A DNA stretch of 64,000 nucleotides from Trichostrongylus colubriformis (Eukaryota; Nematoda; Chromadorea; Rhabditida; Trichostrongylidae). This document shows positions 38,801 through 50,800 of this stretch, one piece after another. Where the stretch lies: positions 22,503,686 to 22,567,685 of the forward strand of contig OZ022261.1 in the NCBI GenBank assembly GCA_963978905.1, given 5' to 3'. How positions within the stretch are numbered: position 1 is the first letter of the stretch; every line of letters starts with the position of its first letter. A program made the position numbers and the translations under genes. Under the pieces are notes generated by a model. It was not told where the DNA came from. It was given only the letters and a program-made list of their open reading frames with translations, and made no database searches.

Positions 38801-41800
38801 TGGCGTTGAAGTCGCCAACGCTTGAAGAAGGTGTGGTCTTCCTTATAGAACTTCTCCAATTCCACACAAAAGTCTCCGAACTTGTCCTCGTCGTAGCTTG
38901 ATGTTGGTGCGTAGACGACGAAGATGGTCAGAGCCGTGATTGAACCACATCTTTTCAAACACAAACGTCCGATTCGGGTTGTCAGATTTTCGTACGAATA
39001 GATGTTCATGGCCATGTGCGTGTTGACGAGAACGCCCACACCGCCAACGCCTCTCCTGTCGCATGTTCCAAGGAACAGTTCTTCACCAGTCTCGTACACG
39101 GCACGTAGCGGGCGGTGCCTCCTCGTCTCGGTCAGTCCGATGACGTCGTATTTGATCTTCCTGGCTTTCATCATCAGATCTTTGATACTCGCTTCCGATG
39201 TAAGAGTTCGTGCGTTGTAAGTACAGATCGCCATCTTAGTCCTTCTCGATTTAGGCAGCCTGTTGCAGCCCTGAGATTTTAGCAGCCTCTCCCGAGCGGT
39301 CCTACCCAACGCTGCCGTATTGAGGGCTTCCTCAGGCTCAGGGGAATGAGACCCATCCTTATTACTGTTTTCGGCAAAATAAAAACCCATGAGTAGCTTG
39401 CCAGGCTCTGTTGTGGGGGCTGGGTATACTCCGAGTAGTTAGCCAGGCTATCCCGGAGTGGATATGGGGTTTATTTGTTGGAGGCGATCCCGGACCGCCT
39501 ACCATGCACCTCCCAGTTGTGAGAATGCAAGCTTTTGGCTGGACCGAATGCAGGATACCAGCTGTACCATACAGACGCCCCCACACGTATGCAAGAAACG
39601 TCTCCATTGATACAGAGGTTATGAATCAGCCCAGCGCAGCAGAAACAGGGAGGCCATCCCCTGAATCCACCTGCGTCTCAGCGCAGGTACATGGTTTTTT
39701 GGCCCGCGATTAGCCCCCTATCCGCCACCTTGGGTCGTGCCACGTAGCCTTGCCACCTAACGGCTCGAGATTCTTTAGCGAGATAGACCTCTCGGTGAAG
39801 GAGATCCGTACTAGGAGAACCTAATATTACTACCTATTATTACTATTAATCCTACTATTGCTATTATTCTTATCATTCCTACTATTACTACCTACCACTA
39901 CCTTCAGCCCTAGGCTCCAAATTCCTGCTTTTCTGAGCGTGTAGCTCACACTACTTCAGAAGTCATTTATCTGTGTGTGCTCTGAACATACTGAAAATTC
40001 CCTTTCTTCCACATACCACTTGTTCTGTTGTACAGTTTCGGGCTTTTTGTGCCCAGACTCAACAACAATGATTCAGATTGATCATTGCTATCCTTCCACA
40101 ACCGACGTGGTCCCGAAAAAAAGACCAGGTCCTCCAGGCTCCACGGGAGAACCGCATCGATCAGATCCAACAAAAAGACCAAAGCCAGCGAAGGACTCAA
40201 ATGCTCCAGGTGACCTCCAGGTGAGATATAGAAAAGTCATCCTTGGAAAGGGAACGACTCTTAACATTGTTTGGCTGTGGATCTATTATGCACTTTGAGT
40301 GAATTTAAATGCTTCAAGAAAAGTAAATAACGCGGTTTTGGACTAACCCGATAAGGGGACGAGCATTGTTCGGCTGAGTTAAGATGTTAAGAGATCTGCG
40401 AATGTGCAGAGAACAGTGAGGATTTACCGATCGACCACAGATTCGCTCGTCAGCAAGTGTTTCATGAGTGCCAATCATTGTCAACCGCTCTTAAAGACAC
40501 CAGGAGGGGTAATTTTGGCTTACTGTAGAACAGACGTAGTGTGGACGAGTTTGAGTGGCCGCCATTGCACAAACTCGCCAATTTGACGCCTTGGCATGGT
40601 GCCAAAAGAAGATGGTTCTATTATAGATTTGTTTTTTTCCTTTTAGTTTTTACTTTGTTCTTTCTTATGTTGTTTCTAGATGTACTTACGGGTCAATTAA
40701 AGTCGGGAGGGGGGGGGGGGGGGAGACGCAAAATTTTCACCCACGTCAAAGCTTCTTTCCCTTCCTAGGGTTAGGCTGAAGCAGATGAGACCTATGCTTT
40801 GACAGATGCTTTTTAATGTGGGAGGAGGGGATGTCAATTTTAGCTTAAGCTTAGTAAGGGAAAGGAGCTTCGACGTCGACGCAAAGTTGCACCTCCCCCG
40901 ACTTTATTTGACCCTTTTGAGATTTTCAGGTATAGAAATGCACAATTAAGAAGATCCATAAGTAAACAAGCAAAATATGTCACTAGAAAACAGTCTAAAG
41001 AGGAAATAATGCAAAAATAAGGTTACATCAGGCCGAAGACAAGCTTTAAAATGAACGAAGCGTGGCTCGGCCATGGAAGCTTGCAGCTCGGACGGAAGCG
41101 CGCCCTGGGGCGAATAGCGCCCAATGGCGCGTTTTTCCACGCCGGTTTCGTTACACATTGTATCTACCGAACCCATATGTTTGTTTTCAGACGCCATTGT
41201 TTTTGTAAAGGTTATTCCACCCTTGCCCCCTCCCGGTGCCTTTAAAGACACCGGGGGGGGGGGGGGGTGGGGTAAATTCAGCAAATTGGGGGTTTGTGAA
41301 AGAAAAGGTGCTTAGCAATATAAGAGTAGAGAAAGAAGGTCATAAGGCTGCGAAAAAAACCAAAGAATAAAAACCTGATAATCCCCTTTCTCTCTCGCTT
41401 CTCTCTGCGTAACTAGCCGGTATGGACTGCAGATAGGCCAGAGGCTAAATCAACCATTCCCATATTTTTCCCGTTCCTTCTCGGCGACCCGCCTGGACAG
41501 GGTGTGCTGCTTTTTGTACAGGATGCTCATTAGCACCTTTGTCTCGTACCTACTTCTCACCTCTTTCGCACCTTCCTCGCACTTCAGCATACTGGGTGAC
41601 CTCGCTTAATTGACTACTCAGCTCAAGCCTCCTCTCTATTGAACAGATAAGAACGAATCAGTCATAAGAACGAAATCAAATCTACTCGATCGAATAAGTA
41701 TAGCAATTTTCAGAATTAATTTTTATTTGATACGTCACTGAATTGAGGATGGAGAACACAGCCTGCTCTGCAAATAATGCTGGTCAACGAGAATTTATAA

Positions 41801-44800
41801 GTTACTCAAAGTATGTAAAAGAGCTATCAATTGAGTAAATATGCAAAATAATTAACGAAACCGTTTCATTATCATGAAAGCTCAGTTTCTACTGCCGCAG
41901 TCACGGTTAATCGGCAGTGAAACATTGGGTGCATCAGAAATTCGCTGGTAATGCATAATAGGCATCACTGCACGAATACAGCCTCATTTTATCGATTGTC
42001 TACCATTAGTGCTTTTACTTGTTTCTTGATCCCCTACCATCATGAAATCGCTTCATTTATATATCGCATGCCTACGTGCGATGTAGGTGCGGGGGAGGTG
42101 AAGGTGCTAAAGAGAACTTTGTACAAAAGTCCCGTTCCTTAGCCCAGCCGCAGGACCGCAGGATGGCATGTACTCCCGAATCTCGCAAGGAAAGGGTCCC
42201 GGGTCACCGTAGCCATTTAGGATGAGTTGTATATCTTCCATTGTAGTTTCAAACGGGGATCTCAAATCTGCCCTCCAAATCTGCTAAACGATTCTGGAAA
42301 GAATGTTACGGACGCCTGAAAGATACGGCGCAAGCGGAGGTGCCGGTTTATATGCGACCCGAGAAATTATTCTGGCAGAGATCGGATGGAGCAGTTGGTA
42401 GGGTTTCGGACTACAATTTGGGGCATGAGATATCGAATCCTTGATGCATTTGCTAGCCTTTCTTTTGCCTTATGTGTTTTCTAATCGTTTGCAAAACGCT
42501 TTTACGTTTCATTAAAACATCTCGCGCCCCCACTGATGAGTATTATGTGAAGATTGGTTCTTTTGTGGATAATTGAACATTTTGCCCATTTTCACCCTAT
42601 TATTCAGCGATTAGGAGCAGTTTGGCGTTGTTACGTAAAACGACTATGATTTCGTGCTCAGAGGCTCGAATTACCCCTCTGTGCAAGTTTTCAGCCGAAT
42701 CGTGTTTTTGGCCCAACTTCGGAAAATTAGGGGTACCGAGGTAGTAAGTAGTAGTTTTTGAACTTTTTTTCTACAAAAAATCGTGCAACCTGAACAAAGA
42801 TAGTCTAGACATATCTACAGATGCTCATGACAAAAATATACGTAACAGGCGTCAAATAAGGGCATTTTCTCGGCAAGGGTCAACGACTTCTCCTTCGTTG
42901 GTTGGGCTGCCAGCCAATAGCTCAAGAATTTTTCCGAAATTTGGTCAAATATTCGAATTGGCTGAAAACCTGTACAGTGTTGTAGTTTGGTCCCCTAAAA
43001 GCAAAAATGTCCCTGATTTTGCGCGAAAACGTCTGGCTCGCGCGCCATAGTCTTCCGATCGTATCATGTAATAGCACCAGTTATTCAGGGAAAGCCCCGT
43101 AACTCCGCTCCCTGGCCATTCAAGATGATTGGTATATGTTTCTATGTAGTTTCAAAAGGGGATCACAAATCTGCCCTTCAATCCTCCTTCTAATCGCTGA
43201 ATAATAGGGTGAAAATGGGCAAAATGTTCAATTATCCACAAAAGAACCCTTTACATAATACTCATCAGTGAGGGCGCGAGATGCTTCGATGAAGCGTAAA
43301 AGCGTTTTGCAAACGTTCAGCAAACACTTAAGGCAAAAGCAAAACTGGCAAATGCACCAAGGATTCGAAATCGCATGCCCCAGATTGCAGTCAGGCACTC
43401 TACCAGCTGCTCCAACCGGACTCTAACAACTCGATCTCTTGAGTCGTATATGAACCGGCACCTCCGCTTGCACCGTATCTTTCACGCGTCCGTACCATTC
43501 TTCCCAGAATCTTTTAGCAAATTTGAGGGCAGATTTGAGGTCCCCGTTTGAAACTACATGGGAAGATATACAGCTCATCCTGAATGGCCACGGTGACCCG
43601 GGAGCTTTTCCTTGTCAGTTTTCCCTTACCCCTTCTGGTGCCATCAGGGTGCTGTTAGGTAATAAAAAGTACCGGTAATAGATAATGTGGTAGATAGATA
43701 GTACTGTGAGGTAATAAAAAGTGGTTAAAATGTTTTAGGATCTTATATGCTTTCATAATGTTGTATGGTGTTACAGGATATTACCAAAACTACTTTTGAG
43801 CATGCTAATGACGATTCTCAAAATCTAATAGCTCCTCGGTTTATGGTCGAATGAGCTGCAGAGAATGTTATTTGTGTGTTCATAAGTGATAAGCGGTCGG
43901 AGGGAATCTTTTTGTTACGGGAAGCTAGACCGTGAAAGTTACGGATAAGCGAATTCCTCGTGAAAACCAAAAATCGCGGTTCTCTTAGATTTTTGTAATG
44001 GGACATCTATATACAGGATCAAGCCTCCGTTGAGGAGTCCTCAACGAGGGGGGTCGTATTTGGCCCGCTAGGAGGGGGGGGTCGTAAACGTTGAGGTAGG
44101 CAGTGATCAACAGAATTTCTCAGGCTGAACCGTCTAAAGTATGAGGGGAGAAATGATAAAACTGACTAAATGGGTGCGAATGGAAATTAGTTCAAGTGAA
44201 TCACCATGGAAACCTCATGCATGGCGCGATCCTCAACGAAACCGGTCTATGCCAATAATCCTATCACTGTTCTCCTGATACCGAAACCACGTGTAGAAGC
44301 ACCTCCGAAAATCACCGATTATCCGTGGAAAGCGATATCTATCAACGGGTGCCACCGTGGATGGACACTCCAGAAACAATGAGTTGAAAACGAAAAATTA
44401 GGTGATATGGACTTCTTTCATATCTTACTACGTTTGCAAGTACGTAATCAGGTGTTAGCGGCCATTATGCGAACCGGAAAAACGTTTGTATTCATTGCGA
44501 ATGTGAATGAAATCCTCATGCATGGCGCATCCCACAGAGAAGCTGACCGACGCTTCTCGCCCTCTCACTAGGTCTTCGAGAGCGAAGGATTCATACTAGA
44601 GAAATTTCAGTAACAATGAATCAATTTTTCGGAAGAAACTTGGTGAGATATCGCAAATTTACGAAAAAATTTTTTCTAAACTGGCTTTCCTAAAAATTTA
44701 TTCCTTCGTTGTGGAGGTATGGCATAGCTCAAGCAATCATTCGAAAGCGGCAATCTCGCAGACCCAGAGCACGGAAAAACGCACTCATATGGTTAAGTTT

Positions 44801-47800
44801 GAAGGAAGTTATGACCAATTAAAGTGGAACACTTCAATTTTTCAAAATTTTCCTCATCTAATCCTCATCTGGCTTCCCACAAAATAACTTTATTCGTTTT
44901 GAAGGTATGGCATAGCTCAGGTAGTCATTCGAAAGCGGCAACCTCGCAGACCCCGCTTCAACGAATTGCACTCATATGGTTAAGTTTGAAGGAAGTTATG
45001 GTCATTTCCGTGAAACACTTTGAAATTTTCCTCATCTAATCCTCATCTGGAAACCCATATCGAGAACTGAGCAACCATTGGGGAAAGCAAGCGACCAATA
45101 GATAGGTCCGAGGGAGCTATTCGGAAAACAGTTTACAGATGTTTAAAAGATGGGCTCTAGGTAAAGTTTAAAGTATTCATATGCGTCCGAATTTACAAGA
45201 GAAGGATCCGAGGTCGAAGTGGCCATTCGGAATAGGACACATATGGTCCGATGCATTTTCAGACGCTGATCTCGAATCTGCATTCCAAATTTGCAGAACG
45301 ATTCTGTGAGAAGTGTTTTGAGAGGCCGTTTTCGATGGAAAGTCGGCTCAAATACACCACAAGCCAGTGAGTTGCTAGGAGTCGCTTAGCGGAGAAATAA
45401 GTGTCTCGCTCAATAGGGCTGAAGACTATGGTTCGGATCCCTTGATGACACCCACTTTTGCAATTGATTGAACTTTTTCTGCTGACTACAGAAAACACTT
45501 CTACTTTAATATCATCTCATTTCGACGGTCCTCTTCGCATCAGGCATGTTCAAATGGCAAGCACTTCGCGCAAATATACTGTATGATCCATAACTTTGAA
45601 TGCATTGGTATTTTCCTTTTCATAATCCTCTTTTATGCCTGGGAAACATACTCAAAGTTTTGCCATGTACAGTGGGTGTTATATTCCTTTTCTGTGTACC
45701 TCACTATTCCTGTCGATTTTGTTTTGGAACATGACTACTGAGTTTTGTTGGGTTCTTATTTCTCTCTCTTGTCAGGGGTTTGGTTTGGCCTTGGTGTTTT
45801 TTAGGCTCTTAATTTCCGTGATGGATCGCACTGGCTTGGTAGGAACCACAGAAGAAGTGGAACCTGGGAAAAAGGGGGGTCGTATTGGGGCCCCCTTTTT
45901 GGTGGGGAGGGTGGTATTTTTCGAAAAATTTTCCTCAACTGGACGCTTGACCCTGTCTATATATCATCCTTCGAATCACACCTGTATGTAATAACCATCT
46001 CATCGATTTGCCGAAAGCATGCAATATCATGGTGTAGACTGTCGACGCAAAAAAGCTCAACCATGATCTTTTATAGGTCTTCGGTGCAGATAGGAGAACA
46101 AGCTGATCAATCAATCAGTAACGCACCACTACGTTAAAAACATCTCCTGATAGTACCCGACGTGGAGGGACGCGTTGCCTTACAGCGAAATGCCTTCTAC
46201 GCTATGTATTTCGGCCAAAGCAGGGCTGGAATTCGAACTTTCTGGGCCCTGATTGTACACGCGGTACGCCAAATAAGTTTCAACGCGCTCCTTTGAAGCC
46301 ACACCCCGAGGTATCTTTCCAAAAATTCTCCGAAACACACTAGCTGAACAGGACGAAAAAAACCACAGTTTGTGCAGAATAAACCAGGGGCTTATTGTGC
46401 CTGTCTGTCCCACCCGAAACTAGGCTCTACTGGCGAAACAAGCGGTGAAGATCAAGTCGAGTTTGTATTGGGTCTACCGGCGAAACAAGCGGTGAAGGTC
46501 GAGTCGAATTTGTATTGGTTGGGGCCTGGTCCTGGAAGAGGGGACCTGATATGGGCTACGTGGAACTCCGCCCATTGTATGCGCGAGTGAACGAAAACTT
46601 TCAATGCTTCGGCGAGGGATTCTACAATTCTTTTTGAGGGCCCGAACGTTGGAAGTAGGTGGGATGATTTCGAGGTATTTGTGGCAGTAAGCGACACGCC
46701 TTCACTAGGCTGGGCGTACTCCGAGAAGTGGTGCGTACCACAGTTGTTCGTAACTCGGCTTCAGAGCAGCCCAGTTATCAGAAAACGATCGTTGAAGACA
46801 AGCGATGTCTAAGCTGTGTTGAACATATTTGAAGTGATGGACACCTGACTTCAATGCGGAGCATGTGGTCGACCGGCGCGTGCACTTTGATGGATCATGT
46901 TCCTCTCCAAAGCGGTTCAGAGGCCGGACAAAGGCTGATGTCGTGTGTGACAGCTGAGCAACATCTCCGGAATATTGTTTCAAGATCGGTTTTTGTTCAT
47001 GCACCACCGATAGATATTGGCAGCCATGTAATGGAATACATCACTGAGCGAACATTTTGTATTAGCACGTGACCTATCACAAGTATGCATTCGAAATAAA
47101 ATATGCTGCGATGGATCGTACCAAGGAATGAGTTCAGTGACGCAGACGTACAATCTACCCAACAGCGTGCTCTCTTCATTTTTCACAGCAGTTTATATTT
47201 ATTACACGGAATCCGCTCCGCACCCATCGTGCATGTGCAACGTAGATGGCGGGGCTCAGCTGATCGTTAAGACAAATAGCCAAGAGTAGTCCTCAGAGAT
47301 ACTGCAATGCAATTCATGATGCTAGCTTGTTCATACTGGATCATTCTATAAGTAATGTCGTTTTCAAACAAAAATTTCCTATAAAACAATACGTTCTTGC
47401 AGAGCGTCAAAAATCGTTCCAAGAAATTTTTCTGCTCTATAAAAATTGATGTTTAGTTTCTGAGTATGTTAGAATGAGGCCGACATTCAGGCTGGCTTAA
47501 AGGTAGGTCCAGCCGACAATATTTGGTCAAACCGGCAATTAATTAAAACACTACTCCAGTCTAGTAAAATCAACAATCATGTGTCCCGTACTAGCCCCAC
47601 CTCTTCTGCAACTTCCAGTACTTGGTTGATCAAGAAGTCACGTCGTTCTTCTTCTGAATTCCTTTTTCCGAAAGCACACGCATCTATTCAGAATCAGACT
47701 TTTCCTTTCAAGTCCCTTGCTCAGCATTGCTTATGCACCATTAGAGGATTTTTTTCTGCCCTAATGAAAATACGTTTCGTTTCTGTATTGGCTATGACTC

Positions 47801-50800
47801 AAATCGGTGGAACATGGAGAAGGTCGGGGCTAAGTATGTACATACGGGACACATGGATGGTTGATTTTCCTAAAGTAAAATATAGTGCTTTGATAATTGC
47901 CGGTTTAGTCAATTTTTGTTGATTAAACCAACCATTCACCAGCCTCGAAATCGTCCCATTTCGACGCACACAGAAACTGAGTATGTCATTTTGTAGAGCA
48001 GAAAATCTCTCACGATGATATATGGCGTGCTGCAAAAACTTGTAATTTTCTAGGAAAACTTTTCGAAAAAACCGGAGAATTCGAGTCAATGAGAATAATC
48101 CCTATTTGTGTGGATAGAAATTCATCGTGGACATCCTGGTATGGCTAGACATCAAACGTCAGAAGGCAGTTTCTAGCAGTTGTAGGAGTATACAAACCTC
48201 TTGTGCCTCGTGCATTTCGTGTAATCAAAAAATTCATCCGAGAAAAATTCCTGGGACTTTTTAGTCGAGAAAAATATCAAATCAGTGAACTGTACGCAAC
48301 GGTTGAGGTAGGTTCTGCAACAGGGAATCCCGTACGTAACTCTTGAATATAAATTTGGAGTCCACAAACTTCTAGTAAGCACTATATCCGCACAAATTTA
48401 AGGTACAAAGGTGAGAAATGAAATCTGTGAATTTTGGTAGAATTCTAGTATGCGGCCAAAAGTGCGGCAGAGTGCAGGCACTATGAGGTATGGTATGCTT
48501 CTTGGTAGGAAACTTGTTAATGAAAAGAAATCCATCACACCTCTCAAAAGGACTTTTCTTCAGAGTCTTGTTGATAAAATGCGAGAAGCCGATGTCGACA
48601 GAGCTGGACACGCTGATCTAAAACTAAACTGGGGCGAGAAAGTGGGAAGCAAACAGAAGATGGCCAAGTGCGACCTACTCTTGTGCTCTGATCTAAGTTT
48701 TCCTTTCTTTTGCTTTTGTTTCCAGTTTTCGTTAAAGTGTGAGCTTGTACCTTAATTCAAGAAGCTTCCAGACTGATCACCTACGTTAACGAGACCCTCT
48801 TCCAACGACCAGTTTATGCCACTTTAATCGAGGTGTATAAGAAGAAATTATTCGAACCAGAGGTAGTTTTTATATTGAAAATCGCATTAGAAGAAATTTT
48901 CCGAACCAGCGGTGATTTTTATATTGAAAATCGTGGTCAGGTAGTAACAACATAAGCAATAACTATCCCCATCGTAAATGAAGTATCGCTCTCAGGAACT
49001 GAGCACGGTTGCGTCGCCGTAAAAGACAGCGCTTCCCTATGGGTGTGGGACAGGAAAACTTGCTCTTAGCGAAACCCGGGGCCACCAGGCACTTGTAAGA
49101 GAGTAATGCACAACGGAGGCTTCACAACGGGTGTGAGTGTCAGGACTCACCGGCCCACACAAACTGGGTGACCGCGCAGACTTGCTGTGCCGATACGTAC
49201 TGTGGCGGGTGACGGTTGGGACACACGAATCTAGGCCGTGACCCTGTGACAGCATGTGGCCTTTGCCCTGTGACATGAATAATTCAGACAATTTGACTAT
49301 ACAACGGAACAGACTTGCAAGGAGGACACGATTTACATGAACAAATTGTCAGAATTATTTAAGGCTTAGGTCAAAGGCCACAGGCTGTTACAAGGTCACG
49401 GCCTAGATTCGTGTGTCCCAACCTACACCCGTATTGTGGCCAGATCACAACAGTGGGTAACCTCGGGTGTGTTGCAAGTGTTCTGATTCTAGAGGTCGGC
49501 ACCGAACTGGGTCACCGCCCTTCGCGAATTGTCCGAATGCTGGCGGGTCCTGCCGTCTGGGCTCTCCCAGATTAGCCTAAGCCTTTTTAGGGGAGGAGCT
49601 TTCAGCGTGTTTTTACCTGTCTTTATCTGAATGCAATCAACCGCGCAACCTGACCTGACTTCACCAGTCGGAACACTTGCACTCCACCCGGGTAACCTCA
49701 TATAGTGGGTGAGACTGCCCGTCGCCTAGTGGGCCGCTACTTACCTAGTTTCTACACCGTGCATCTAATCTTTTGTGTGTTTTCCAACCTACCCAGCATT
49801 AATATGCTGTGGTGCGCGCTTTTTCAAACGAAAATCACAAAAAAAATCGCTCTTCACCAGACTGCGAGCACTTATGAGCGAGATCAATGCAAATTGAGGG
49901 CGCCGTCGTTGATAGCCGAACTGGCTTCGGATAGCTATTGTTAGTTCTTATTTTACAGCAGCTTTCCCATTGGCTGCAAAGGTGGAACAGGAAGATATTG
50001 AGTAGCGCTGGAATAATACTGACGCTGCGTGGGCGCAATGCTGCCATGCCACTTACTAATCTGAACTCATTAGAATACTGTTCATTTGGGGTGCGCACAC
50101 ATTGGTGCGAATGACCAATTCGCGACTGAGCCCTCATGTGGAAACAAGTAATGACTAGGTGCGAAAAACTGACAAGCGAAGGAACTCAGGTAACCGTGGC
50201 CCTTCAAAATGAAATGCATATGACCTGATGCCGACTCTGGGAGCTCACTTACAGAGGATTGTGATATGCTGGCGCGACCTGCCCTTTACGCCTTATATTG
50301 GTGGCGAAATATCACAGTTAGAGATCCATGGGAAAACCGTAATCGTGTAGCTTGGAATTTCAGGACCGAAGTACGAATCCTTTTATATTCGGCTGTTTTC
50401 GGCCACGGGTTGTTTATGGAACATGCAAATGTGAAATTATGAAGCCCATTGTGAGCACTTATGATACGCCGACAAGAAATGGTTGGAACTAAGAAACTTT
50501 TTTCAGCCCTTGATCCATAACCACTCGGTCGATTTGATGGTTATGAAATGTTGAACTATCATCCAATATACCAGTCCGGCTGGAAAGTTGTGTTGGGAAA
50601 CCCCACGCGCAATGTACAAAAAGTTGCTTCCTTTCAGTGCAGATCTCTATGCTCTCGCCATAGACATCGGTGATCCAATAGTGTGCGTCATCAGCTTTTG
50701 AAGCTTGTTCCCGACGGTAACCTTCGCTCTCCTGTCAAGGTGCGGATGTTACACACACAATATCTATGCTCACAATTAGGAAGTCAAACTAAGTTTGAAG

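Noticed and set aside
43375..43425. tRNA-Cys-like sequence as a functional tRNA gene
   Set aside because: A-box and B-box words are present, but no complementary acceptor stem can be paired, and both arms of a mobile element carry it.
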